A stretch of DNA of 64,000 nt from Aequorivita sublithincola DSM 14238 (GCF_000265385.1 NC_018013.1:523001-587000); one strand, 5' to 3'; shown: positions 35,026 through 45,065, counted from the first letter of the stretch. Translations and numbers: made by a program. Notes: generated by a model not told the origin, from the letters alone.

Positions 35026-36054
35026 ATGGGATTTTTTGACTTCCTAACTGAAGAAATAGCCATTGACCTTGGTACCGCAAATACCCTGATTATTCACAAC
35101 GATAAAGTAGTTGTAGACGCTCCATCCATCGTTGCGCGCGACCGCACAACTGGAAAAATAATTGCTGTTGGCCGCGAAGCCGCGATGATGCAGGGAAAAA
35201 CACACGAAAACATAAAAACCATCCGTCCGCTAAAAGATGGTGTAATTGCAGATTTTGATGCAAGTGAAAAGATGATAAACATGTTTATCAGCGATATTCC
35301 TGCGTTAAAAAAGAAGTGGCTGAAACCTTCCTTGCGAATGGTTATCTGTATTCCAAGCGGAATTACCGAAGTGGAAATGCGCGCAGTAAAAGAAAGTGCT
35401 GAACGTGTTAACGGAAAAGAAGTTTATTTGATACACGAACCAATGGCAGCTGCGATTGGTATTGGTGTTGACATAATGCAACCAAAAGGAAATATGGTTG
35501 TGGATATAGGAGGTGGAACTACTGAAATTGCCGTAATCGCTCTTGGTGGAATTGTTTGTGACAAATCCGTTAAAATTGCTGGTGACGTTTTCACGAATGA
35601 TATTGTGTATTATATGCGGACTCAACACAACCTTTATGTGGGTGAGCGTACTGCTGAAAAAATTAAAATCCAAATTGGTGCGGCTACTGAAGATCTTGAA
35701 CTTCCGCCAGACGAAATGGACGTTCAAGGACGAGATTTGCTTACTGGAAAACCGAAGCAGGTTCAGACTTCTTACAGAGAAATTGCAAAAGCTTTAGACA
35801 AATCTATCCTTCGAATTGAGGATGCGGTTATGGAAACCCTTTCACAAACGCCTCCAGAACTTGCCGCAGATATTTATAACACTGGTATTTATCTTGCTGG
35901 TGGTGGTTCGATGCTACGTGGTTTAGACAAAAGACTTTCGCAAAAAACGGATCTTCCGGTTTATATTGCCGAAGACCCGTTGCGTGCAGTTGTCCGTGGA
36001 ACAGGAATTTGCTTGAAAAACCTTGCCAAATACAAGAGTGTGTTGATTAAATAA
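35026..36054 (+). CDS. mreB: Rod-shape-determining actin homologue MreB
   Basis: Actin-like ATPase that forms membrane-bound filaments and guides the elongation machine. 342 residues, family standard. Actin-fold phosphate and adenosine motifs: IDLGTANTLIIH near 13, MVVDIGGGTTEIAVIALGG near 156, GIYLAGGGSMLRGL near 285. VVDAPSIVARDRTTGKIIAV and MQGKTHENIKTIRPL are typical. The N-terminal MGFFDFLTEE helix serves as the membrane anchor. First gene of mreBCD-mrdA-rodA; a spacer of about 100 bases precedes mreC. Confidence 0.97.
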   Translation: MGFFDFLTEEIAIDLGTANTLIIHNDKVVVDAPSIVARDRTTGKIIAVGREAAMMQGKTHENIKTIRPLKDGVIADFDASEKMINMFISDIPALKKKWLKPSLRMVICIPSGITEVEMRAVKESAERVNGKEVYLIHEPMAAAIGIGVDIMQPKGNMVVDIGGGTTEIAVIALGGIVCDKSVKIAGDVFTNDIVYYMRTQHNLYVGERTAEKIKIQIGAATEDLELPPDEMDVQGRDLLTGKPKQVQTSYREIAKALDKSILRIEDAVMETLSQTPPELAADIYNTGIYLAGGGSMLRGLDKRLSQKTDLPVYIAEDPLRAVVRGTGICLKNLAKYKSVLIK

Positions 36055-36158
36055 TTTTTTAGAAGAAATTGTTTCCGCTAAAAAATTTAAAAAAGAATAA
36101 TTGTCCATTTATGGCGTTGCTCCCATCAGAAAGCAGAATTTATTAATCCCACAAAGCA

Positions 36159-36986
36159 ATGCAGCAGATTATATTTTTCTTCATTCGGAATAAAAATTTC
36201 CTGTTGTTTGCTGTGCTTTTTATTATTTCTGTTGGCTTAACAATTCAAACACACAATTACCACAACGATAAATACATTAGCTCCGCCAATTATATTACAG
36301 GCGGCGTTTATACCTTCAGAAATAATATAACCGATTATTTTTCATTGGCGAAAGAAAATGATCAGCTGCTTCAGGAAAATTTAATACTTCGGAAAAAACT
36401 GGATTTATTTAAGGAAACTGAAGTTTTTGGAAAATTAGATAGTACTATTCTTCAAAACAAGTACGAATATTTCACTGCGCGGGTAATCAACAATAATTAT
36501 TCAAAAACGAAGAACCAACTTACGCTGGATAAGGGTAGGAATGACAGCATAACAATTGATTTGGGCGTCATTTCTTCAAAAGGAATTGTAGGTATTGTAA
36601 GTGATGTTTCAGAAAATTATTCGACTGTTCAATCCATTCTGAATACCAAAAGTAGAATTAATGCAAAACATAAAAAATCAGGGCATTTCGGCTCGCTTAA
36701 ATGGAACACAGAAGATCCAAATGTAGTTCAGTTGGTGGATATTCCACGTCTTGCACCACTAAAAAAAGGTGATACAATTGTTACTGGCGGGCGTTCAACG
36801 ATTTTTCCTGAAGGAATTTTAATCGGGACCGTAAAAGATTTTCACTTGGATAATGACGACAACTATTATTATGTAAACATTGATTTATTCAATAATATGA
36901 CAAGTCTGGAGCACGTTTATTTAATAAAAAACTACGAAGCCGAAGAAATAAAGGAACTGGAGAAAGCTGTGGAAGATGAAGAATAA
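36159..36986 (+). CDS. mreC: Rod-shape-determining protein MreC
   Basis: Single-pass inner-membrane protein whose periplasmic part activates PBP2-RodA. 275 residues. One N-terminal span (FLLFAVLFIISVGLTIQT near 14), a coiled coil (LAKENDQLLQENLILRKKLD near 62), then the two-barrel MreC domain (NQLTLDKGRNDSITIDLGVI near 118 and KGIVGIVSDVSENYSTVQSI near 140), ending in LVDIPRLAPLKKGDTIVTGG and the acidic tail VEDEE. Its last 11 bases overlap the start of mreD, so the two are translated together. Confidence 0.95.
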   Translation: MQQIIFFFIRNKNFLLFAVLFIISVGLTIQTHNYHNDKYISSANYITGGVYTFRNNITDYFSLAKENDQLLQENLILRKKLDLFKETEVFGKLDSTILQNKYEYFTARVINNNYSKTKNQLTLDKGRNDSITIDLGVISSKGIVGIVSDVSENYSTVQSILNTKSRINAKHKKSGHFGSLKWNTEDPNVVQLVDIPRLAPLKKGDTIVTGGRSTIFPEGILIGTVKDFHLDNDDNYYYVNIDLFNNMTSLEHVYLIKNYEAEEIKELEKAVEDEE

Positions 36987-37485
36987 TGATATTTTTATAA
37001 ATATAGTTCGTTTCATCGTACTTGTTTTCCTTCAAGTACTGATGCTCAACAACATAAACCTTGCAGGCTATATAAATCCTTATTTATATATCTTCTTCAT
37101 CTTGATGTATCCTTTGGATGGAAACAAAGGACTCCTAATTTTTCTGAGTTTTCTTTTAGGACTTTCCATTGATATATTTGAAGATTCTGGCGGTGTGCAC
37201 GCTGCGGCTTGTGCTTTTATCGCCTACATTCGCCCAGTAGTTTTAAAATATTCTTTCGGAGTTAGTTATGAATATAATAGCGTCAAAATAAAAAAAGCAG
37301 ATTTAGCAGAGAGATTCACATACATTGCTTCCTTGGTTTTTATTCATCATTTTGTTATGTTTTCTTTGGAAATATTTAGCATAAAGCATATACTTCTGTT
37401 ATTAAAATCTACGTTGTTTTCAGGGATATTTACAATTATTCTAATAATGGGAACGATGATATTATTCAATAAAAAATCTACGTGA
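36976..37485 (+). CDS. mreD: Rod-shape-determining protein MreD
   Basis: Polytopic membrane partner of MreC. 169 residues, about five spans (IVRFIVLVFLQVLML near 9; INPYLYIFFILMYPL near 33; LLIFLSFLLGLSIDIFEDSG near 53; FTYIASLVFIHHFVM near 111; LLLLKSTLFSGIFTIILIMG near 138). The ATG lies inside the mreC end, and the stop overlaps the GTG of mrdA (GTGA). Low similarity is normal for MreD, so identification rests mainly on position and topology. Confidence 0.9.
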   Translation: MKNNDIFINIVRFIVLVFLQVLMLNNINLAGYINPYLYIFFILMYPLDGNKGLLIFLSFLLGLSIDIFEDSGGVHAAACAFIAYIRPVVLKYSFGVSYEYNSVKIKKADLAERFTYIASLVFIHHFVMFSLEIFSIKHILLLLKSTLFSGIFTIILIMGTMILFNKKST

Positions 37486-39344
37486 GAAAAGTAATCCTTA
37501 TAGCCTTGGTTTTAACAAGTGGCGTTATTTTCGCCGCTAGACTTTTCTATTTACAAGTTTTAGATTCTTCCTCAGATTCGCTTTACCAGAACAGCGCCAT
37601 TAAGGTAATGTACGATTATCCGCAACGCGGATATATGTTTGATCGTAACGACAAGCTTTTAGTATCTAACCAACCGTCTTATGACGTTATGGTTATACCT
37701 AGAGAAGTAAAAACCCTAGATACTCTTGAGTTTTGCAATCTTTTGAAAATTTCGAAAGAAGATTTCATAGAAATTATGAAAAAAGCAAAAAGGGAGTCAC
37801 CACGATCTCCTTCTGTTGTAATTCCACAGTTTAATAAAGCCGATTACGCTTCCCTTTCGGAAAAAATGTACAAATACCAAGGGTTTTACATTCAGAGACG
37901 TTCGCTTCGTGAATATCAAGTAGATCATTCAGCAAACGTGATGGGTTATATTGCTGAAGTGAATAACGCCATCATTGAAAAAAACCCGTACTATCAAATG
38001 GGGGAACTCATTGGTACTGTTGGCGTTGAAAAGGAATATGAAGAAGTTTTACGCGGTGTGAAAGGTGTAAAGTATATTCAGAAAGATCGCTTTAACAGAG
38101 ACATTGGGCCTTATAAAGAAGGCATATTTGATACCCTACCAGAACGCGGGAGCGATGTTCAATTAACAATTGATGCAGCGCTTCAAAAATACGGACAAGA
38201 GTTGATGGTTCATAAACGCGGCGGCATCGTGGCCATTGAACCCGCAACTGGCGAAATACTTGCCTTAATTACCGCACCAAGTTATGACCCTTCACTTTTG
38301 GTGGGTCGCGATCGTTCCAAAAATTTTACGAAATTATGGTATGACACCATTGGCAAACCTTTATATGATAGGGTTTTGATGGGAGAATATCCTCCAGGAT
38401 CACCTTTTAAAACGCTTACAGCTTTAGTTGGACTACAAGAAAATGCCATAGGGGTAGATGATGTTGTTACATGTACAGGCGGCTATCATTTTGGAAGAAG
38501 GGTTTTGAGGTGCCACCACAGAGGTCCTGTTGCAATGATTTCTGGTATTGCTAATTCCTGTAATACATACTTCTGTACAGTTTATAAAAGAATGATGGAC
38601 ACATACCCAACGCCACAAGAAGGTATTGATGCCTGGCGAAAAGATCTTATGAGTTTTGGTCTTGGCGACTTTTTGGGTTACGATCTCCCTAGCGGTAAGA
38701 GAGGTAATATTCCTACTTCAAAATACTACAATAAAATTCACGATTTTCCAGTACACAATTGGTCTTCTTTGGCAACAATCTCTAATGCCATTGGTCAAGG
38801 CGAAGTGTTGCTTACACCAATTCAAATGGCGAATTTTACTGCCGCTATTGCTAACAGAGGCTACTATTATACACCTCACGTTATTAAAAATATAATTGGA
38901 CCAGATACTATTCCTGCTAAATTTAAAGAAAAGCATCACACCACTGTTGACCCCAAATATTTTGAACCTGTAGTTGAGGGAATGTTTCAAGTTTATGAAC
39001 GCGGTACCGCTGCTTCAATACGAGTTCCAGGAATTGAAGTTTGTGGGAAAACGGGAACTGCAGAAAATTATACTAAAATTGATGGCAAACGAGTACAACT
39101 TACAGACCACTCTATTTTTGTTGCGTTCGCACCAAAAGACAATCCAAAAATAGCCATCGCTGTTTTTGTTGAAAATGGGTATTGGGGCTCGCGTTGGGCG
39201 GGAAGAATTGCCGGACTTATGATTGAAAAATATCTAAAAGGCGAAATAACCCGAACCGATATGGAAAAATATGTGCTGGCAGGAAATCTTGAAGCGGAAT
39301 ATGCCAAACAATACAGCGGTCAACCCTTTTCAATAAACCACTAA
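37482..39344 (+). CDS. mrdA: Penicillin-binding protein 2 (class B transpeptidase)
   Basis: Cross-links new peptidoglycan during elongation, together with RodA. 620 residues. N-terminal anchor (VILIALVLTSGVIFAARLFY), then a pedestal with YDYPQRGYMFDRNDKLLVSN and the GELIGTVGVEKEYEEVLRG segment. Transpeptidase motifs: SxxK as PGSPFKTLTALVGL near 310, SxN as ANSCNTYFC near 361, KTG as VCGKTGTAEN near 524. GTG start (37482) overlaps the mreD stop by four bases; its stop TAA shares an A with the rodA ATG (TAATG). Confidence 0.96.
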   Translation: MRKVILIALVLTSGVIFAARLFYLQVLDSSSDSLYQNSAIKVMYDYPQRGYMFDRNDKLLVSNQPSYDVMVIPREVKTLDTLEFCNLLKISKEDFIEIMKKAKRESPRSPSVVIPQFNKADYASLSEKMYKYQGFYIQRRSLREYQVDHSANVMGYIAEVNNAIIEKNPYYQMGELIGTVGVEKEYEEVLRGVKGVKYIQKDRFNRDIGPYKEGIFDTLPERGSDVQLTIDAALQKYGQELMVHKRGGIVAIEPATGEILALITAPSYDPSLLVGRDRSKNFTKLWYDTIGKPLYDRVLMGEYPPGSPFKTLTALVGLQENAIGVDDVVTCTGGYHFGRRVLRCHHRGPVAMISGIANSCNTYFCTVYKRMMDTYPTPQEGIDAWRKDLMSFGLGDFLGYDLPSGKRGNIPTSKYYNKIHDFPVHNWSSLATISNAIGQGEVLLTPIQMANFTAAIANRGYYYTPHVIKNIIGPDTIPAKFKEKHHTTVDPKYFEPVVEGMFQVYERGTAASIRVPGIEVCGKTGTAENYTKIDGKRVQLTDHSIFVAFAPKDNPKIAIAVFVENGYWGSRWAGRIAGLMIEKYLKGEITRTDMEKYVLAGNLEAEYAKQYSGQPFSINH

Positions 39345-40600
39345 TGGCAGCAACTAGAAGTTACGTCCGTTTTGATTGGTTAATTATTTGTATATATATC
39401 GCCTTGGTTTCGATGGGATGGATAAATATTTATTCTGCCTCTCTAAGTGATGCCGCTCAAGGTTTTTTTGATTTTGACCAGATTTATGGCAAACAGATGA
39501 TTTGGATTGGGCTAAGCATTATCCTAATTATTTTTGTTCTGGCTATTGAGTCTAAATTTTATGAAAACTACGCCAGTGTTATTTACATCGCGTCCTTACT
39601 TTCACTCCTTGGTTTATTCGTATTTGGAACTACCATTGCTGGAACTACGGCTTGGTATGACTTCGGCGGAACACGTTTACAACCAAGTGAATTTGCCAAA
39701 ATTGCAACAGCGCTGGCCTTATCTAAATATGTGAGCGATATTCAGACAAATATGCAGAAATTAAAACACCAAATTGCAGCTTTTGTTATACTTGCGCTTC
39801 CAGTTATATTGATTATTATGCAACCAGATCCTGGTAGTGTTTTGGTGTACGCTGCTTTTGTTTTTCCTCTTTATAGAGAAGGCTTGCATGGGGTTTATCT
39901 GCTTTTGGCGCTTTTCGCAATAGTTCTTTTTGTATCTACACTCGCTTTTGGGACAATTTGGGTAGCCTTGGCAATTTTATTAATAGCTGGAGCCATCTTT
40001 TATAAAAATAGAAAAAGAAGACCGAATATCATAAAATACATTTTGATTGCTGTAAGTTGTATTGTCTTTGCATTTTCAGTAAGCTACATTTTCAACAATG
40101 TATTTAAACAACACCATCGCGATCGTTTTAATATTGTTTTAGGAAAGGAAGTTGATGCGCGCGGTATTGGTTATAACACAAATCAAAGTGAAATTGCCAT
40201 CAGCAACGGCGGTTGGCTGGGCAAAGGTTGGACTCAAGGCACACAGACAAAAGGTAACTTCGTGCCCGAGCAACATACAGATTATATTTTCAGCACCGTA
40301 GGTGAAGAATGGGGGTTTTTGGGAAGTATGGTTGTGGTTTTATTATTTATAGCCTTAATAACACGAATTATTTTTAGAGCAGAAAAACAGAAAAACCAAT
40401 TTGGAAGAGTTTATGGCTATAGCGTCGCAGCTATCCTCTTTCTTCATTTTTTTGTGAATATTGGGATGGTTTTGGGTATTTTCCCAACCGTAGGAATTCC
40501 GCTACCATTTTTTAGCTACGGTGGCTCGGCACTTTGGGGCTTCACTATTATGCTATTTATTTTTGTGAAACTGGATGGAGCAAATTCGCATTATGCGTAG
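39344..40600 (+). CDS. rodA: SEDS-family peptidoglycan glycosyltransferase RodA
   Basis: Polymerises lipid II during cylinder growth, paired with PBP2. 418 residues, about ten membrane spans. SEDS features: TTAWYDFGGTRLQPSEFAKI near 104-123 (essential region), MQPDPGSVLVYAAF near 159 with the catalytic Asp-Pro-Gly, HTDYIFSTVGEEWGFLGS near 307 and VGIPLPFFSYGGSALWG near 380. ATG overlaps the mrdA stop by one base; last gene of the cluster. There is no clear terminator in the 64 bases before the convergent nuclease gene. Confidence 0.96.
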   Translation: MAATRSYVRFDWLIICIYIALVSMGWINIYSASLSDAAQGFFDFDQIYGKQMIWIGLSIILIIFVLAIESKFYENYASVIYIASLLSLLGLFVFGTTIAGTTAWYDFGGTRLQPSEFAKIATALALSKYVSDIQTNMQKLKHQIAAFVILALPVILIIMQPDPGSVLVYAAFVFPLYREGLHGVYLLLALFAIVLFVSTLAFGTIWVALAILLIAGAIFYKNRKRRPNIIKYILIAVSCIVFAFSVSYIFNNVFKQHHRDRFNIVLGKEVDARGIGYNTNQSEIAISNGGWLGKGWTQGTQTKGNFVPEQHTDYIFSTVGEEWGFLGSMVVVLLFIALITRIIFRAEKQKNQFGRVYGYSVAAILFLHFFVNIGMVLGIFPTVGIPLPFFSYGGSALWGFTIMLFIFVKLDGANSHYA

Positions 40601-40664
40601 CGAAATGAAATCGAAATCGAAGTTATGATTTTTTTACTGCTAACTGCCACTGAATACTATATAC

Positions 40665-41480
40665 TTATTTCCTTCCCCACGCTTTTAAATCTAACATTGC
40701 CTCCATATCATCTTCAATAGGAAATGGCAAGTTTGGGAAAAAGTCAATTTTAGTAATTGCCTCTATTTCATCAATTGAAACTGCGTATTTATAAAAAGAT
40801 TTATCGGAAGCTTTATTCGGAATTAGAAATGCAATGGCTTTATGTTTGCCATCGGTAACGTCTACCACGATCTTATAAAATTGGTTAGGAACCGAAACAT
40901 TTTCATCGCCAATAGTATTCATATTTCCTTTTAAAACGCCGCCAGTTACAACGTAAACTCCATCATATTTTTGTGCCCAATAGCGAACTTTTTGTTCCAA
41001 TCGATTCCAAATTCCAGCATTAAAATTGTGATTTTGTGGGCTTATATTACTGGTTAAAAATGTTTCGTTATACGCTTCAAAAGACATTTTTCTATCTCCC
41101 GCAGGACAAAGATGTCCGCGATCGTAGCCCGAATTTTTATAGTTTCGCCAATCTGCTGAAATTGTTTTCACCTTATTATCTATTTCAAAATAAGGTCGTT
41201 CAAATTCGTTTTTTGAAAGGTCAGATTTTTTCAATTCATAAGCAACCCATTCTGACTGCTCATTTTCTTCGGAATAAGAAAGTGTGAAAGCGTTGTGTTT
41301 AACAATGGCTCCGGTGGTTGATGCTGGAAGAAATGATTCGCCAAATTCTTCGGAATTGCGCTGTGTAGTGCTTGAAGTTTTCGAGGTAGATTTAGTATCG
41401 CTATCGATAAAATCATCGGCATAATATAATGCGACTGTAACGATGATAATTACTAAAGGGTATATGTATTTTCGGTTCAT
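40665..41480 (-). CDS. DNA/RNA non-specific endonuclease, NucA/NucB type, membrane-anchored or secreted
   Basis: Sugar-non-specific nuclease with the DRGH motif: GYDRGHLCPAGDRKMS near 118, followed by FLTSNISPQNHNFNAGIWNR near 141, with the metal-binding Asn and other conserved residues, and YVVTGGVLKG near 178. 271 residues. An N-terminal hydrophobic segment (YIYPLVIIIVTVALYYA) without a clear cleavage site acts as a signal or anchor, so it should work in the periplasm or outside. A Ser/Thr-rich linker (about 30-45) follows. Probably scavenges nucleic acid. The gene follows the OppC-like permease by about eight bases, so may be in one transcript. Confidence 0.9.
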   Translation of the reverse strand: MNRKYIYPLVIIIVTVALYYADDFIDSDTKSTSKTSSTTQRNSEEFGESFLPASTTGAIVKHNAFTLSYSEENEQSEWVAYELKKSDLSKNEFERPYFEIDNKVKTISADWRNYKNSGYDRGHLCPAGDRKMSFEAYNETFLTSNISPQNHNFNAGIWNRLEQKVRYWAQKYDGVYVVTGGVLKGNMNTIGDENVSVPNQFYKIVVDVTDGKHKAIAFLIPNKASDKSFYKYAVSIDEIEAITKIDFFPNLPFPIEDDMEAMLDLKAWGRK

Positions 41481-41488
41481 TGAATATT

Positions 41489-42598
41489 TTATTGACTATT
41501 CCTCACATCCATCGCATCCCTAAGTGCATTTCCTATCAACATAAAAGCAGTAACCAAACTCATAATTGCCAATCCAGGAATGAGCGCTAAATACGGTTTC
41601 CCCAAAATAATGTAGGCGTAGTGGTCTTTTATGATTCCGCCCCAACTTGGCATTGGCGGTTGAGCTCCGATTCCCAAAAATGAAAGTCCGCTTTCAATAA
41701 GAATAGCTCCCGCAAAATTGGCCGCGGAAATTATAATTACTGGCGCCATACTATTCGGCAAAATATGTTTTACAATTATCCTGAAATCATTAAAGCCCAA
41801 AGCTCGTGCAGCTGTAACGTATTGCATCTGTTTTACGCCCATAACCTGCCCGCGGACCACGCGCGCGACTTCCACCCACATTGTGAGCCCAACGGCGATA
41901 AAAACCTGCCAAAAACCTTTACCTAGCGCCAAAGTGATCGCAATTACCAAAAGTAAAGTTGGGATGGACCAAGTAACATTTATAAGCCACATAATTGCGG
42001 CATCTACTTTTCCTCCAAAATAGCCTGCTATGGCTCCCATCGTGATTCCAATAACCAAAGAAATAAAAACCGCTACAAAACCAATAGCTAATGAAATCCG
42101 AATTCCAATAAGCATTCTGCTCAATAGGTCCCGGCCGTATTTATCAGTACCAAGAAGGAATTTCTTTTCTGAAATGTATTTCTTCGGAATTTCCTTTACG
42201 GACGATGCATTTGGAAATAACGAAAGTGAATATTCCTTTTGAAGCCCTTCAGTTCCATCTGGGGTATATTCTGTGATTTCAATCGAGTTTTGATTTAAAG
42301 AAAATTTAGAAACAGGAATTTCTGTATCTGCATTCTTTTTTCCGAAGAAGAAAACTGATACTGAATTTTGCGCTTCAACAGCTACGGGAATGGTTAACAT
42401 CTTAACCGAAAAACCGGGATTTTTGGAATGGATAGAAAGGTGCATTTGGTTTGCATTCTGCGAATTATCTGGTGCCAAAGCGTACGCAAAAATCGCAACC
42501 AAAACGCAGACCATTAAAAACCCCAAACTAAAAACGCCCCAAAAGTTTTTTTTGAACTTTTGGAGCGCTATTCTAGTTAATGAAGTTGAGTTTTTCAC
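41489..42598 (-). CDS. OppC/DppC-type ABC transporter permease
   Basis: Inner-membrane permease with 369 residues. OppC N-terminal segment (IALQKFKKNFWGVFSLGFLM) and first span near 20-42. A long periplasmic stretch of about 105 residues follows before LLGTDKYGRDLLSRMLIG near 148 (about 40 in E. coli DppC). The permease core then has GAIAGYFGGKVD, VRGQVMGVKQMQYVTAARAL (EAA-like) near 258, and HILPNSMAPVIIISAANFAG. It is DppC-like, but no DppB partner, ATPases or binding protein are near. The expected transport of peptides or another solute cannot be verified. Confidence 0.87.
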   Translation of the reverse strand: MKNSTSLTRIALQKFKKNFWGVFSLGFLMVCVLVAIFAYALAPDNSQNANQMHLSIHSKNPGFSVKMLTIPVAVEAQNSVSVFFFGKKNADTEIPVSKFSLNQNSIEITEYTPDGTEGLQKEYSLSLFPNASSVKEIPKKYISEKKFLLGTDKYGRDLLSRMLIGIRISLAIGFVAVFISLVIGITMGAIAGYFGGKVDAAIMWLINVTWSIPTLLLVIAITLALGKGFWQVFIAVGLTMWVEVARVVRGQVMGVKQMQYVTAARALGFNDFRIIVKHILPNSMAPVIIISAANFAGAILIESGLSFLGIGAQPPMPSWGGIIKDHYAYIILGKPYLALIPGLAIMSLVTAFMLIGNALRDAMDVRNSQ

Positions 42599-42661
42599 AC
42601 TTCAAATTTAGTAAAAATATGCTTGTTTCATTCAGAAACAACCAATGGCTTTCACTACTTA

Positions 42662-44878
42662 TCAGTTTTTAATATCAGCCACATTTTTAGCCTTAATAGT
42701 ATTCAGTTTCAAATCCTCAAGAACGTGTACTGCTTCTTCAATATACATATCCTTTCCTAAGTTTTTGTGCCATCTTTTTCGTTTTTCAGAAAGTGTTGTG
42801 TCTTGTTTCATCAAAGCGATTTCATAAGGCAAGGACTTAAAATCTAAGTGATTATTATACGTGTCTAACGCTTTGTAGCGCTTCGCATCTTCTTTGCGTT
42901 TATCAATTTCGGCGCTGTAGTCATTATAATTCAGGTTTACTTCTTTTTCGTCTCTTCGAAGTTTTATCCATTTGGCGTTATCGTCAATTAATTGCAACTG
43001 TTCATTTTGAGCCATTCGCGCTTTACTCTTCTCAATGGTTTCGTCATAATCTAAATATCCATCCCAAACATTATATTTGGCAGCAACAATTTTATCGTAT
43101 GGCAACGGATTTGGATAATCTCTTTCGCCAATATCAATATAGCTGTAACGGTCTGGCATTACCACATCACTCTTAACCCCTTCTAACTGTGTGGAACCTC
43201 CATTAACGCGATAGAATTTTTGAATTGTCATTTTAACCGCTCCCAAATCGCCCAAATCGCTATTTTGAACCCATTGGTTTAGGTCTACTATACTTTGAAC
43301 TGTTCCTTTTCCGTAAGTTTGCTTGCTACCTATTATTATTGCGCGTTTGTAATCTTGCATTGCCGCTGCCAGAATTTCTGAGGCTGAAGCTGAAAGCTCA
43401 TTCACTAAAATAACCAAGGGTCCATCCCAAGTTATCTCACTGTCTTTATCTTCTAAAACATCCGTTTTTTCTGTGGAAACAACCTGCACCACAGGCCCTT
43501 TTTTAATGAACAGGCCAGCAATGTCTACTGCAGTTCTTAGAGATCCACCGCCATTGCCGCGAAGATCTAAAACAAGACCTTCCATTCCTTCTTCTTTTAG
43601 ACGAAGAATTTCTTTTTTCACATCTGTAGCTGCATTTCTTTCTTTGTAATTTTCCATATCAAAGTAGAACTGCGGAAGATTTATCAATCCAAATTTGCGT
43701 CCATCTTTTTCAACAAAAGATGATTTTGCGTATGTTTCTTCCAGTTCCACAACATCACGGGTTAAGGTCTTATCTGAAATAGTTCCATCTACATTTTTAA
43801 TGGTCAGAGTAACTTTTGTTCCTTTTGGCCCTTTGATTAATTTTACGGCATCATCAATACGCATACCCACTATACTCACAGACTCATCTTCATTTTCCTG
43901 TTTCACTTTTAAAATAGCGTCACCTACTTCAATTTTTTCACTTCGCCAAGCTGGACCACCATTTATAATTTCAATGACAGTTATGTAATCATTTTTCTTT
44001 TGAAGCCTTGCGCCAATACCTTCCAATTTTCCTGACATTTGCAGATCAAACCGGTCTTTCTCCTGTGGGGCGAAATAGTTACTGTGCGGATCATACTCTT
44101 CAACAATAGTGTTTAAATAGATTGAAAAATAATCCTTACGCTCCAAATCTTTAGTGAAATCATAATATTCATCTAATGAAGATTTTGTGGTTTCGCGGGC
44201 CTTTTCTTCTAGTTCAGCCAAAGATTTTGGCTCGAAAGGCTCCTCAGCCTTGGTCTCAGACTTTTTTTCCTTTCCCGAAATATCTATAATATTTTCATCA
44301 TCGATGGTTTCTTCAGTATCCGTTATAGTATCCCCGCTTTCTCTTTTCTTCTGCTCTTCAACCAAATCATAATAACCAGAAAGTGTAGTGAACTTCAATT
44401 GTTGTTTCCAGCGTTCCTTTAAAGCTTTTTTTGATTCGGCATAGGCCAAATTATCATAATCTACATCTATAATCTCTTTTTCATTAAAATCAAAAGATTT
44501 GCTTAAAACTTCTGGGTATATCTTTTTTACATCATCCATGCGCTCCTGAAAACGGCCATACACAAGGTCAAAGAACGAAAGATCCTTATTTTTAATTTGG
44601 TCGTCAATCTCAGTTTTGTATTTGCTGAATTCCTCAAGATCAGAAGCTAAGAAATATCTTTTCAATGGATCCAATCCTTTTATGAAGTTTTCATAGACAT
44701 CTGCCGAAAACGCATCATCTATATCCTTAGGATCATAATGCCCTTTCTGAAGCACGTAAGATATTAAGTCTAGTAGCAGTTTGTCTTTATCAGGATCTTT
44801 AAACTCCTTGGTAGTAAAACTGCAAGAAGCAACAGAAACAAAAACAACAAGGAATAAAATTTTAAAATTCTTTTTCAT
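42662..44878 (-). CDS. prc: Carboxy-terminal-processing (tail-specific) protease, S41A family
   Basis: Periplasmic serine protease that acts on proteins at their C-termini. 738 residues from ATG 44878. Lipoprotein-like signal (ILFLVVFVSVASCS, Cys about 19), so it may be lipid-anchored. The Prc N-terminal domain follows (LGKDM-type helices; FFDLVYGRFQERMDDV near 105), then a PDZ domain (SGKLEGIGARLQKKNDYITV near 283), the protease with Ser in ELSASASEILAAAMQDY near 495 and Lys in SKQTYGKGTVQS near 522, and the C-terminal DUF3340 domain (about 560-700). Internal run QKKRESGDTITDTEE.. is acidic linker. Convergent with nothing; permease gene lies 63 bases downstream. Confidence 0.93.
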   Translation of the reverse strand: MKKNFKILFLVVFVSVASCSFTTKEFKDPDKDKLLLDLISYVLQKGHYDPKDIDDAFSADVYENFIKGLDPLKRYFLASDLEEFSKYKTEIDDQIKNKDLSFFDLVYGRFQERMDDVKKIYPEVLSKSFDFNEKEIIDVDYDNLAYAESKKALKERWKQQLKFTTLSGYYDLVEEQKKRESGDTITDTEETIDDENIIDISGKEKKSETKAEEPFEPKSLAELEEKARETTKSSLDEYYDFTKDLERKDYFSIYLNTIVEEYDPHSNYFAPQEKDRFDLQMSGKLEGIGARLQKKNDYITVIEIINGGPAWRSEKIEVGDAILKVKQENEDESVSIVGMRIDDAVKLIKGPKGTKVTLTIKNVDGTISDKTLTRDVVELEETYAKSSFVEKDGRKFGLINLPQFYFDMENYKERNAATDVKKEILRLKEEGMEGLVLDLRGNGGGSLRTAVDIAGLFIKKGPVVQVVSTEKTDVLEDKDSEITWDGPLVILVNELSASASEILAAAMQDYKRAIIIGSKQTYGKGTVQSIVDLNQWVQNSDLGDLGAVKMTIQKFYRVNGGSTQLEGVKSDVVMPDRYSYIDIGERDYPNPLPYDKIVAAKYNVWDGYLDYDETIEKSKARMAQNEQLQLIDDNAKWIKLRRDEKEVNLNYNDYSAEIDKRKEDAKRYKALDTYNNHLDFKSLPYEIALMKQDTTLSEKRKRWHKNLGKDMYIEEAVHVLEDLKLNTIKAKNVADIKN

Positions 44879-45035
44879 TAAGTGCATAGTAGTAGTCTAT
44901 TTTTAAGAGTGCCTAAATTATATAAAAAACCGTGCCATTAAAGGAATTAGGTACTAATTTTTTGTTAAACAGTTCCTTTCAATTCTGTCTTGAAACCTAT
45001 CGGGATCAGAATTCTATATTCAGAATTAATAAATG

Positions 45036-45043
45036 TATTTTTG
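45036..45043 (+). promoter_or_regulatory. -7 promoter element for surE
   Basis: TATTTTTG matches TAnnTTTG, 22 bases before the surE ATG. Confidence 0.5.
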
Positions 45044-45065
45044 GTGCTTTAAAATTTTATAGAAT

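Noticed and set aside
35305..35727. 140-codon minus-strand frame inside mreB
   Set aside because: Antisense to an actin-fold gene; no recognisable domain or leader.
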